NCBI GenBank assembly: GCA_019359615.1
Contig: JAHHHA010000041.1
Span: 1 to 53,853, forward strand
Length of the DNA stretch: 53,853 nucleotides
Direction of reading: 5' to 3'
DNA from: Cyanosarcina radialis HA8281-LM2
Lineage (GTDB): Bacteria > Cyanobacteriota > Cyanobacteriia > Cyanobacteriales > CCAP-1448
Shown: positions 42,853 to 52,272 of the stretch, in pieces
Layout: each line of letters opens with the position of its first letter
Numbering within the stretch: the first letter of the stretch is position 1
Translations under genes and position numbers: made by a program
Notes under the pieces: model-generated
Database searches by the model: none
Told to the model about the DNA's origin: nothing
What the model saw: only the letters and a program-made list of their open reading frames with translations

Positions 42853-43650
42853 TTAATGACTCATTTTAGCTGTATACAGCCAGATTTCAAATTTAGCTTC
42901 AGACGATAACTCTGTTTGCAGGGAACCATAATGTTCAAGACAAAATGATTCAAACTCTGGCATCACTCGATCGAATACTTCATCTTCTACTTGCCAGCAC
43001 AAACCATAAGCACGCGATCGAAAGCAGCCTAACAATTCCTCAACTGTATTGCTCACCAACCAACTTTTAGCCAGGTGATAGCTGGAACTGTAACCTTTTT
43101 GCCGCAAATAACTATCGGCATCGATCGCACCAATTGCCGCATCCACCTGTTTCAATCTTCGATCGCGATCTTCCCCAGATAAAATCGATCGAAAATAACC
43201 CTCAAATTCTCTGCGGGCTGGTGGTGTAATCCATTGAGCTTGCAGATAAAAGCCTCCTGGTTTGAGAACGCGATCGATCTCATCTAAAAACTTTCTCCAA
43301 TCGGCCACCGCATGAATCATGTGAACGGTTAACACCACATCAAAACTGCGATCTAAAAACGGTAATTGCGAAGCATCAGCCTGGATTAAGTGGAGATTGG
43401 CAGGCACTTCATCGAATTTCTGCCGAAAGCGATCGAGCATTTCACCAGAAACATCAATTCCGGTTACGGAATAACCCCGTTTAACCAAAGGAAGTACATT
43501 TAAACCAGTACCGACACCAGGTTCTAGAAAAGATGTTGCAGGCGTTGCGCCGACTAATTTGACGATAAAATCGGCAACTTCTTCAGCCACCGATGCTGTC
43601 AGCCAACGGGTGCGATCGTAGATAGGGGCAATTCGATCGTAATAGTTCAA
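42853..43650 (-). CDS. Class I SAM-dependent methyltransferase
   Basis: 265 residues from a TTG at 43650, giving 'MNYYDRIAPIYDRTRWLT', the usual start of this group; no ATG is available and the open frame reaches a TTG at 43701, so the start is uncertain. Motif I 'FLEPGVGTGLNVLPL', post-I 'VTGIDVSGEML', motif II 'SFDVVLTVHMIHAV', motif III 'VLKPGGFYLQAQW'. It resembles UbiE/BioC-like methyltransferases, but the substrate is unknown. A heptamer tandem repeat lies at its 5' side, between it and the TPR gene. Confidence 0.82.
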   Translation of the reverse strand: MNYYDRIAPIYDRTRWLTASVAEEVADFIVKLVGATPATSFLEPGVGTGLNVLPLVKRGYSVTGIDVSGEMLDRFRQKFDEVPANLHLIQADASQLPFLDRSFDVVLTVHMIHAVADWRKFLDEIDRVLKPGGFYLQAQWITPPARREFEGYFRSILSGEDRDRRLKQVDAAIGAIDADSYLRQKGYSSSYHLAKSWLVSNTVEELLGCFRSRAYGLCWQVEDEVFDRVMPEFESFCLEHYGSLQTELSSEAKFEIWLYTAKMSH

Positions 43651-43705
43651 ATCGAAGAAACAGATAATAGAGAACGGTAAGAGGGCAGAGCAGAGGAGCA
43701 AATTA

Positions 43706-43753
43706 ACTCCTGACTCCTGACTTCTGACTTCTGACTTCTGACTTCTGACTTCT
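43706..43753. repeat. Heptamer tandem repeat (TGACTTC/TGACTCC)n
   Basis: About six to seven copies, first TGACTCC and then TGACTTC, filling the gap between the methyltransferase start and the TPR protein stop. The last copy reaches the TPR stop codon region. Confidence 0.9.
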
Positions 43754-44637
43754 TATTGCGGTGGTGCTGGAGTTGGAGTTGGTTGCTGTTGGCTGCTGAC
43801 AATAGTGTTTTTAATTTTGGGAATTTCGAGGAATTTTTTGGTTTCGCCCAGCAATCGATCGCCCCAAAGGTTTTCTTTGAGAAATTCTATGTCAGCATAG
43901 CGATTGTCTAGAAGAATGGCAGTTTCTCCCATAGCTACACCCTGCTCTCGATCGCCTTTGGTATAGAGCGCCACTCCCATGGCTAAGAGAGGTTCGGCGG
44001 CTTTATCGTCGAGGGCGATCGCTTTTTGCCAATTTTCGATCGCAGCGTTAACGTCACCTTGTTCGTATTTAATCAGCCCGATGTTATTAATCGCAGGCCA
44101 GAACTTGGCATCTTTAGCTACCACTTTGTCGTATTGAGCGATCGCTTGGTCGTACTGCTTTAATTTGTAGTAGGTATTGCCCAGATCGAATAAAGCTGTG
44201 GGCACATCTGGTTTGATCTTTAGGCCTTCTTCTAAATAAGCGATCGCTCCTCGGTAGTCTTCTTTTTGAAATTTAGCCGAACCAAGAGCAAATAAAATTT
44301 CAGCTTCCTTCGGTGCTAAAGAGCGAGCTTTTTCTAGAGCCTCAATGCCTTTATCTAATTTCTCTGTTTCTAGGTACAAGCTGCCCAAGAGAAACCAAGA
44401 TTGATAAGTTTTCGGAGCTAGTTGAGTGGCTAGATTGGCTCTTTGCAACGCTGGTTCGTATTGCTGGAATCGCGCCAATCCTACCGCTTCTTGGATCAGA
44501 CCCAATCCTTGCTGTTCTAGCTGTTTGGCATCTAGTTGGGGGCTATAAGGTAAGAGTGCTTGTCCTCGCACTGGTAGGGCTATACTGCTTAAGCCCAAAA
44601 GGACAACGATCGAAACTAAAGGGATGCGCTTTAACAC
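43753..44637 (-). CDS. Secreted TPR-repeat protein
   Basis: 294 residues with a signal peptide ('IPLVSIVVLLGLSSIALPVRGQA', cleavage near residue 26). About six tetratricopeptide repeats span residues 40-260, for example 'ALQRANLATQLAPKTYQSW', 'GSLYLETEKLDKGIEALEK', 'GNTYYKLKQYDQAIAQYDK' and 'NNIGLIKYEQGDVNAAIENW'. It would act in the periplasm or thylakoid lumen as a protein-binding scaffold. The C-terminus is Gln/Pro/Thr-rich. Partners are unknown. The upstream 160 bases contain nothing notable. Confidence 0.88.
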   Translation of the reverse strand: MLKRIPLVSIVVLLGLSSIALPVRGQALLPYSPQLDAKQLEQQGLGLIQEAVGLARFQQYEPALQRANLATQLAPKTYQSWFLLGSLYLETEKLDKGIEALEKARSLAPKEAEILFALGSAKFQKEDYRGAIAYLEEGLKIKPDVPTALFDLGNTYYKLKQYDQAIAQYDKVVAKDAKFWPAINNIGLIKYEQGDVNAAIENWQKAIALDDKAAEPLLAMGVALYTKGDREQGVAMGETAILLDNRYADIEFLKENLWGDRLLGETKKFLEIPKIKNTIVSSQQQPTPTPAPPQ

Positions 44638-44803
44638 TTTGTTGCCTCAACAGAATAACAAACCATGCGGTAGGGTTAAATTGCTACTCTACCACCTACC
44701 AAGTTTAACTGATACCAGTTTGAAAAAAGAACTAGGCAGATGGATTAGCCAAACCGAGACGGAGAAGCCTATTCGTAATCCAAAATCCAAAATGGTATGA
44801 GTG

Positions 44804-45574
44804 TTATGCCGTTTTGAAAAACCGGATAATTTCGCGAACGTGTTCTAGAAATTGCCCGTCGGTTGTCAGTTGAGCTATAGCGGCTCTGGCTTCTCGCGAT
44901 AGCCGTTCGTGTTCGAGGTGATTCGTCGCTCGCAGTTCTTCCCCCGCTGCTGCTAAACGCGCCAATTCTTGCCGATTTTCTTCCCATTGCCGCTGTTGGG
45001 TATTTATCCAAGAGTAAGGTAACTCTGGGTTCAACTGCTCTTCTAAACGCTTCACGGTTTCTTCAAGAGCTTTAAACCGATAGCGTAATTCCACCACGTC
45101 CTCGCGGGGATATTTAAATTCATGGCTCATTGCTGCTAGTCGCCTAGCTAAGTATTCGTATGTTCGCACGGCAGGACGCAAGGCGGTTAATAATAAAGCT
45201 GCACCGGAACCGATATAGCCAATGGTACTGATACCGACGATCGCTAAGGTATAAAGCCCAATAGCCGATAACAGATGTAACGCTATAGCAATTACGAGCG
45301 ATCGCTTAGCGATGATTTGGGCGTATTTAACTTGCTTGGGATCGACGGCGATCTCTTTGGTTGTCGATTGTTCCGCATCGGCTAGAGCCTCTTTAGCGGC
45401 AAAGTAGATATTCCAAGGGACGGTGACGATGGCCAACAGCCACTCAAAAACTGCGATGGCAATTACCCAATCTAAAAATCGTCCAGTCGGAACGTGCAAC
45501 CACTGGAGAATGCCAAAAACCAGCAGCACTAAAACTGCTAATCCAAAATTAAAGCCGATAAAGTTGTAATACAT
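44804..45574 (-). CDS. Membrane protein with C-terminal coiled coil, unknown function
   Basis: 256 residues. Four hydrophobic helices: 'FGLAVLVLLVFGILQWL', 'WVIAIAVFEWLLAIVTVPW', 'LVIAIALHLLSAIGLYTLAI' and 'IGYIGSGAALLLTAL'. A charged helix follows from about residue 150 ('RYRFKALEETVKRLEEQL') and continues as coiled coil to the end ('LARLAAAGEELRATNHLEHERLSREA' in part). No family recognised. The coiled coil should lie in the cytoplasm and could bring the protein together with itself or a partner. Confidence 0.75.
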   Translation of the reverse strand: MYYNFIGFNFGLAVLVLLVFGILQWLHVPTGRFLDWVIAIAVFEWLLAIVTVPWNIYFAAKEALADAEQSTTKEIAVDPKQVKYAQIIAKRSLVIAIALHLLSAIGLYTLAIVGISTIGYIGSGAALLLTALRPAVRTYEYLARRLAAMSHEFKYPREDVVELRYRFKALEETVKRLEEQLNPELPYSWINTQQRQWEENRQELARLAAAGEELRATNHLEHERLSREARAAIAQLTTDGQFLEHVREIIRFFKTA

Positions 45575-45713
45575 CTCTACTCATTTTTCGTGCGATCGAG
45601 TACCTCAATTCTGGTTGCTGTCAGGCTTGCAGTTATCTTGCCTTGTGACAGTTTTCTAAGTTGCACGTAAGGGAAGAGGGGGAAGAGGGAAAGGGTAAAG
45701 GGGGAGTATTCTT

Positions 45714-45740
45714 AACTCAACACTCAACACTCAACACTCC
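45714..45740. repeat. Heptamer tandem repeat (ACTCAAC)n
   Basis: Between three and four copies of ACTCAAC after a purine-rich GGGGAAGAGG-type stretch (45670-45706). The same heptamer is found in-frame in the WD40 gene (15797-15832) and, reversed, in the DNA methyltransferase. Confidence 0.88.
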
Positions 45741-45762
45741 ACACTTCCAAAGCTCCACACTT

Positions 45763-46212
45763 CTAACTTCCTAAAGTATTTTGCCATTCCATAAAGTATC
45801 GATCGCGATCGCTGTCCACAACCTTAAAGCCCAAGCGATCGTATAATTCTTTTGCCGGATTAACTCGCATCACATTCAACTTCACTGGAACACCTCTCTC
45901 TGCTGCTTGGCTTAATACTTGGCGAACAAGCTGAGTTCCTAAACCTTGTTTTTGGTAAATCGGTAAAATAGCCAGGTAGTTGAGAAACATTTCATTTCCG
46001 CGATCGATAACTGAGATTACGCCAATATCTTGTTCGTTAAGGCAGACAATTTCAAACAGCGAATTATCGAAATCCTCTTGCATTCCTTGAAGCTGAACTT
46101 CCTCTTTCCATCCCCAAGTCTGTTCCACATATGAATACATCGTTTGGCGGTGCAGATCGTAAATAAAGGAGAAATCTGCGATCGCCGTTTTGCGAGTTTC
46201 CAAAATACTCAT
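45763..46212 (-). CDS. GNAT family N-acetyltransferase
   Basis: 149 residues. Acetyl-CoA binding motif A is clear: 'FLNYLAILPIYQKQGLGTQLVRQVLSQAAERGV' (in part), with the Q/R-x-x-G-x-G/A signature as 'QKQGLG'. Motif B 'PVKLNVMRVNPAKELYDRLGFKVV' follows. It would acetylate an amine, possibly an antibiotic or amino acid; the substrate is unknown. Length is typical of the family. It stands downstream of the dispersed repeat at 46242-46288. Confidence 0.9.
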   Translation of the reverse strand: MSILETRKTAIADFSFIYDLHRQTMYSYVEQTWGWKEEVQLQGMQEDFDNSLFEIVCLNEQDIGVISVIDRGNEMFLNYLAILPIYQKQGLGTQLVRQVLSQAAERGVPVKLNVMRVNPAKELYDRLGFKVVDSDRDRYFMEWQNTLGS

Positions 46213-46241
46213 ATTAAATCAAAAACCATCTTTTTTTCCCT

Positions 46242-46288
46242 AGTCCGCCTACGCGGACTTTGTTTGTATAGCTGCGGTTTCAACCGCC
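46242..46288. repeat. Dispersed hairpin repeat, copy 3
   Basis: AGTCCGC-CTAC-GCGGACT (46242-46259) is a perfect 7-base stem, followed by the core GCTGCGGTTTCAACCGCC. It matches 28600-28648. It lies between the GNAT and phosphatase-like genes. Confidence 0.8.
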
Positions 46289-46301
46289 AAGTGTAAATAA
46301 T

Positions 46302-46625
46302 TCAGGCTAGTAGCGGTAAAACTCTCTTCTTCAGTAACTCAACTAAAACTGGTTCCATATACTCATATTCGTCAGGAATATCTAAGCAAATCACTCGTTT
46401 ATTTTTTAACCAAGGCTGAAACTTATTTGATAGTTTGCTGCGGTGCGACTTCTCCATTACAAAAATGATATCTGCCCATTCGATCGCCTCACTAGATAAA
46501 GGCATTTCTGCATCTCGATCGAGTCCGGCTGAATCTACTTCTAAACCCTCATACTCAGCAAATACAGCTTCGGCTGTTGGGCTACGCAATCGATTTCGAC
46601 TGCAAATAAATAATAATTTCTTCAT
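46302..46625 (-). CDS. Low-molecular-weight tyrosine phosphatase-like protein
   Basis: 107 residues from ATG 46625; an upstream start at 46634 is possible. The phosphate-binding loop is C8-x5-R14-S in 'ICSRNRLRSPTAEAVF', as in LMW protein tyrosine phosphatases, and a possible general acid lies in 'IPDEYEYM'. It is shorter than classic LMW-PTP (about 150 residues). Its start codon overlaps the stop of the macrodomain gene (ATGA, 46622-46625), so the two are translationally coupled. A phosphatase working on a macrodomain ligand, such as ADP-ribose phosphate, is an inference from that coupling. A 22-codon copy of its 5' end lies at 50761-50826. Confidence 0.82.
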   Translation of the reverse strand: MKKLLFICSRNRLRSPTAEAVFAEYEGLEVDSAGLDRDAEMPLSSEAIEWADIIFVMEKSHRSKLSNKFQPWLKNKRVICLDIPDEYEYMEPVLVELLKKRVLPLLA

Positions 46626-47209
46626 CCTTCCCAAATTTGTAGTTGTCTGGATGCAGCGACAAAGCAGTTAAGCAATTTTGGCGGATACAAAAAATAGTCG
46701 TAGGCTAAAGCCATTTGCCTCGCAGCTTCATCATCTGGTACTCGACCGATTCCGGTTCCCAATCCGGGGCAAACAACACTTTTAATTGGGTTTTGAGAAT
46801 ACTTGTTGTGCTGTCGAACTGCTAACAGCATTGCCCACATCGCCACATAAGGAATATCTGTACCTTTAATAATCATTGGCACTCGCATAGTAGGAGTATG
46901 TGCTAGAAAAGGATGTTTGGGATGCCCAGTTTCGATAATAAATGATGTGCCAACTGGTTGTTCGCCCAAATAATCTTCGAGAATTCGTTGCTGAACTCGA
47001 TCCATCAAAGAGCGATCGAAAAACTTAACGATCGCAGCATCCATTCCACCATCCATCATCCCAAAGGAATTTGCCGGACTGACCAGACAATCAAATTCTT
47101 TCACCCACTCGAAGTAGTTATTAACTACCTCAACATTAGGAAAATGAGCAAAGTGTTCTTGAAAAGTAACGGACAGCGAGGCGTGAGGTGCTACTAGAAT
47201 TAATTTCAA
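46622..47209 (-). CDS. Macrodomain protein (ADP-ribose binding)
   Basis: 195 residues. A macro (Appr-1-p processing) domain: 'CLVSPANSFGMMDGGMDAAIVKFF' supplies the adenine and ribose loops with 'NSFG..DGG', and 'VVCPGLGTGIGRVPDDEAARQMALAY' the distal-phosphate loop (each in part). Such domains bind or hydrolyse ADP-ribose derivatives on proteins, nucleic acids or as free metabolites. It is single-domain, cytoplasmic, and upstream of the coupled phosphatase. Possible roles: removing ADP-ribose 1''-phosphate, or reversing ADP-ribosylation in a toxin or defence setting. No ART-type toxin is visible nearby. Confidence 0.92.
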   Translation of the reverse strand: MKLILVAPHASLSVTFQEHFAHFPNVEVVNNYFEWVKEFDCLVSPANSFGMMDGGMDAAIVKFFDRSLMDRVQQRILEDYLGEQPVGTSFIIETGHPKHPFLAHTPTMRVPMIIKGTDIPYVAMWAMLLAVRQHNKYSQNPIKSVVCPGLGTGIGRVPDDEAARQMALAYDYFLYPPKLLNCFVAASRQLQIWEG

Positions 47210-47279
47210 AGCTAATGTCTCCAGATATAACTAATTATATCTGGCACTAATCACAAGTGTCATCAAAGCGATCGATCGT

Positions 47280-47630
47280 CTAGTTTGTTTCACCCGTACC
47301 AAAGTCAGTAAACTGGGGGACTTCAGGTTCGTGAAATGCCAGCACGATATCTTGCTTAGGCACTCCCATTTCTACCAGTTGATTCGCAATTCCGACTTCC
47401 GTTCCATCATGTTGAATCCAAATTTTTCCGGCTTTGATATCCAGATGCAAAACACAGCCAAAATCCCGCTTATGGCCTCGCCAGCCCACATAAAGTAGTT
47501 GATAATGGTCCCTTTCGGTATCAAAAATGGTCTGGATCTCATATTCCCGTGCGTTTCGTTGTTTTGATGCCCGTTCGGCACGCTCCGAAAGAATCTGTCG
47601 AATATATTGTCGATAATGTTCTACAGCCAT
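47280..47630 (-). CDS. xisI: XisI family protein
   Basis: 116 residues. Recognised as XisI (fdxN element excision controlling factor) from 'VEHYRQYIRQILSE', 'FDTERDHYQLLYVGW', 'HLDIKAGKIWIQHDGTE' and 'IVLAFHEPEVPQFTDFG'. In heterocystous cyanobacteria XisI and XisH help XisF excise the fdxN element, but XisH/XisI-like pairs are widespread in genomes without it, and their general role is unknown. Start ATG 47630 has AGGAGG upstream, within the remnant of xisH whose stop codon overlaps the beginning of xisI. The partner is reduced to a fragment, so this XisI is an orphan. Confidence 0.95.
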   Translation of the reverse strand: MAVEHYRQYIRQILSERAERASKQRNAREYEIQTIFDTERDHYQLLYVGWRGHKRDFGCVLHLDIKAGKIWIQHDGTEVGIANQLVEMGVPKQDIVLAFHEPEVPQFTDFGTGETN

Positions 47631-47755
47631 CGAACAATGACCTCCTGTTGTACATCATAAACAATCAGCTTCAACTGATATCGGTGAACCGCAGCCATGA
47701 TAAATCGTCGTTGAAAGAAACTTTCATAAACTGGCACTCTTACCGCAAGATAAAG
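47621..47755 (-). pseudogene. xisH: xisH, C-terminal remnant
   Basis: Forty-four codons read 'LYLAVRVPVYESFF' at the start and 'YQLKLIVYDVQQEVIVRWL' at the end, which is the C-terminal third of XisH. A stop codon (47756-47758) lies directly upstream in frame, and no N-terminal part is found in the 125 bases before oligopeptidase A. The nuclease-like N-terminal region of XisH is therefore missing. The end overlaps the xisI start by ten bases, as in intact pairs. Confidence 0.8.
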
Positions 47756-47881
47756 TTAATAAAGGTCAATAAAATTTAAATTTACGATTATCGATCGATA
47801 GAGTTTCTCTAATTCATACTTCAGATGACTTGTCATCTCAAATTTAACTTGTTAGTTTAGAAATAGCTTAGAAAATCAACT

Positions 47882-49984
<2,103 letters not shown>

Positions 49985-49992
49985 CGGTTGAA

Positions 49993-50023
49993 TTCGCAAT
50001 TGGCATTAATTGCCAATTGCGAA
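49993..50023 (+). terminator. Hairpin after oligopeptidase A
   Basis: TTCGCAATTGGCA (49993-50005) pairs perfectly with TGCCAATTGCGAA (50011-50023) over TTAAT. It is built from the dispersed AATTG repeat and lies nine bases after the stop. There is no T-run, so it may slow decay or terminate only in part. Confidence 0.6.
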
Positions 50024-50057
50024 ATCCACCACCCATCAAGAATAACAACTTAAGTCA

Positions 50058-50375
50058 ATGACCGAATCAATTTCAAAACCATCTAAACGACGAGGCAGAA
50101 TCTTTCCCGAACGGACTTTATCGCCGGAAGAACTAGCTAGAAGTAAGGCCGAACGAGAAGCATTTCGTCGGCGGTGTCGAGCAATCTTTGAGCGAGTACG
50201 ACCAGAATTAATCGATAAATACTATGGCTGGTATATTGCTGTTGAACCAGATAGTGGTGATTATTTCATCGATCGAGATCTAGAAGTAGCCAGTCAAAAA
50301 GCACGAGATAAACACCCGAACGCCACGCACTGTGTGTTTTGCCTCAATGAATCTGGAACTACTGGCAGCATATGA
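50058..50375 (+). CDS. Small basic protein coupled to aspartic protease-like gene
   Basis: 105 residues. A basic, helical N-terminal half ('SKPSKRRGRIFPERTLSPEELARSKAER') precedes 'YYGWYIAVEPDSGDYFIDRDLEVASQKARDKHP', a pattern frequent in small cyanobacterial proteins that precede an aspartic protease-like gene. No catalytic motif is seen. Its stop overlaps the next start as ATGA (50372-50375), so the two are translated together. A toxin-antitoxin-like or regulatory role for the pair is only a possibility. Confidence 0.75.
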   Translation: MTESISKPSKRRGRIFPERTLSPEELARSKAEREAFRRRCRAIFERVRPELIDKYYGWYIAVEPDSGDYFIDRDLEVASQKARDKHPNATHCVFCLNESGTTGSI

Positions 50376-50740
50376 TTGGGGGGACATTTGGCAGCCGTGG
50401 CGAGTTATTTTTTGAAATTGAATTGATTGCTAGTAACGGATTAAATGTACCTGTAGATGCCATGCTAGATACTGGTTTTACAGGGTTTTTAGCCATTAAT
50501 AAACTAGACTTAGATGTTCTCAACTGGCAGTTTCTCCGCGAACAAGAATTACAAACCGCACAAGGAGAAGCATTTTTTGATATTTATTTAGGCAAAGTTG
50601 TAATAGATAAACAAGAGTATGAAATCCCAGTTTTGACCGGAGATGAGATTACTGAAATATTGCTTGGTTCAGAGTGGTTAAAGCTCTTGCCTTTGGTGGT
50701 AAATTACCAAACTGGTATCCTGACGTTAGGATCGAAGTAA
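50372..50740 (+). CDS. Clan AA aspartic protease-like protein
   Basis: 122 residues, single-domain, of the retropepsin-like family. The catalytic motif is 'AMLDTGFTGFLA' (D33-T-G), followed by the flap-like strands and 'LLGSEWLKLLPLVVNYQTG', which corresponds to the second conserved hydrophobic-Gly motif. Such proteins work as homodimers, each chain supplying one Asp. Coupled to the upstream basic protein, which could be its substrate or partner. The gene converges with the phosphatase fragment, overlapping it by about 37 bases. Confidence 0.9.
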   Translation: MIGGTFGSRGELFFEIELIASNGLNVPVDAMLDTGFTGFLAINKLDLDVLNWQFLREQELQTAQGEAFFDIYLGKVVIDKQEYEIPVLTGDEITEILLGSEWLKLLPLVVNYQTGILTLGSK

Positions 50741-50826
50741 GAGGAGCGATCGCACTTAGAAAACACAGCTTCGGCCGTGGGACTGCGTAATCGATTTTGA
50801 CTGCAAATAAATAATAATTTCTTCAT
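50704..50826 (-). pseudogene. 5' fragment of a second phosphatase-like gene
   Basis: A 40-codon frame beginning 'MKKLLFICSQNRLRSPTAEA'. Over 50762-50826, 58 of 65 bases match the 5' end of the intact phosphatase gene (46561-46625). Six of the seven differences inside or near codons are silent and one changes Arg to Gln in the phosphate-binding loop. After codon 22 the similarity ends and the frame runs into the aspartic protease gene. It follows the nuclease gene stop by nine bases on the same strand. Confidence 0.8.
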
Positions 50827-50835
50827 CTTGGCTAT

Positions 50836-52272
50836 CTACATAAGTAAATCACGGAGAAAATAAAAGCGATCGCGCCGCCAATCTTCTCCTTTCTTGCGCC
50901 CTAAATACCCTGCCAAAGGTGAAGAAAGTTCAATCAAAATTTCATTTAATTCTATAGAAGACAGCCGTTTAGGAAAATTAGAAATACTATATGCTCCATG
51001 AATTGCTTCAACTCCTGCACATTCTTTATGGGTATTTTCGAGGTAATTTTTTAATACTTGGATAACGTGCGATCGCAACCTAATATCTTGAGACACTTGT
51101 TCGATATATTTTGTGACATCTTCATCAGACTTTCCAGCTTTTAGATATTCTTTTAGCTTGAACAAATCTACTGAGTTGCGATAGTTATTTTGCAGTTTCA
51201 CTAGCTTCTCAAGAGTTTCAGAATTAATGATAGCCATATTATGAATTGTTGCCGCGTCTAAAAGTTGTTGTGTAGGTTCACCTGGACCAATAATTAATTT
51301 AGTAGATTGCTGAAAATCTTTTTTATTGAGGCGTAATGTTCCTAGATTCAGTAGTTGCACTGCGGTATCATTGGGAATTTTTTTGCCAGATTTACATTCT
51401 CCAATTAATGGATATGGTTTTGAACAGAATACATCTACACCACCTGCACCTCCTTTGTGATAAGAGTCAACTGTAAATCCCAAAAAATCAAGACTCTTAC
51501 GGACTATATTTTCAAAGTCTGTTCCAGCTTGATAATTGCTTTTTCCTTCATCTTCTTCTTTGCTGCGATCGCCCAACTTAGCAATGTCATTTATCCAAGT
51601 TAAAACTGGTTCAGGTTGCTGAATATGTTCGCCACTCCAACCTAAAAATACTTGGATATCGCGCTCTAATTTTTTAGCATCTAGATTTGTGATAGCAAGA
51701 GAAGAGATTGTACCCTGCAATTCCTCTAATTCAGGATGCAGTGGTGGGAGTCGATCTTTTAGCTGTTTTAAGCGTTTTTTAAAGGTATTGTTGCTTAGAA
51801 TAGGTGTTCCTTCAGCCGCACTCAAGGTAGGTAAGAAAGGAACAAACTGATTGCCAATATCTCCCAGAATAGATACCTGAAGAGGCTGCGGCAGCTTATA
51901 TACGTGCATATAAGCTAGAAAAATATACTCACGCTGCTTGATAATTTTCTGTAAAGCTTCAGTTGTCCATACTGTTAATAAGGACAAATCTTTTAGAGGT
52001 TTGCTCTTATCTATTATTTCACAAAGTTCGCATTTTGCCCAAGCTTTAATTATAGGTTTATTAGGATTGAGTCGAGCCAAAGTTGCTTGAGCAGTCGATA
52101 AAAAACTAGATCGATAGTATTCGTTAATTGGTAGTATATTTATTGAGGTATCTGAGGCATAAAGAGCAAACTCCCCTGGATCGATGAATAAGTGTGATAT
52201 AGCAACAATCGTTCGACCTTGAATCAAACCTTCAATTTCTGGCGCTGGTAAACATAAAGCAGTATCAATCAT
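50836..52272 (-). CDS. PD-(D/E)XK nuclease of a predicted ATPase-nuclease pair
   Basis: 478 residues. The N-terminal 240 residues form a domain I do not recognise ('APEIEGLIQGRTIVAISHLF'). Residues 248-320 form a restriction-endonuclease (Mrr-like) core: E254 in 'AGTDFENIVRKSLDFLGF', D280 in 'GGAGGVDVF', E292-x-K294 in 'IGECKSGKK', followed by 'AVQLLNL', and a Rossmann-like strand 'STKLIIGPGEPTQQLLDAA'. The last 130 residues are helical. It should cut DNA. The start overlaps the end of the ATPase gene by eight bases, so the two are coupled, as in restriction or defence systems. Codon use is AT-richer than in neighbours, consistent with transfer. Confidence 0.82.
   Translation of the reverse strand: MIDTALCLPAPEIEGLIQGRTIVAISHLFIDPGEFALYASDTSINILPINEYYRSSFLSTAQATLARLNPNKPIIKAWAKCELCEIIDKSKPLKDLSLLTVWTTEALQKIIKQREYIFLAYMHVYKLPQPLQVSILGDIGNQFVPFLPTLSAAEGTPILSNNTFKKRLKQLKDRLPPLHPELEELQGTISSLAITNLDAKKLERDIQVFLGWSGEHIQQPEPVLTWINDIAKLGDRSKEEDEGKSNYQAGTDFENIVRKSLDFLGFTVDSYHKGGAGGVDVFCSKPYPLIGECKSGKKIPNDTAVQLLNLGTLRLNKKDFQQSTKLIIGPGEPTQQLLDAATIHNMAIINSETLEKLVKLQNNYRNSVDLFKLKEYLKAGKSDEDVTKYIEQVSQDIRLRSHVIQVLKNYLENTHKECAGVEAIHGAYSISNFPKRLSSIELNEILIELSSPLAGYLGRKKGEDWRRDRFYFLRDLLM

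Noticed and set aside
43706-43753. A CRISPR-like array made of the heptamer repeats.
   Set aside because: Units are only 7-8 bases with no spacers; they are simple tandem repeats.
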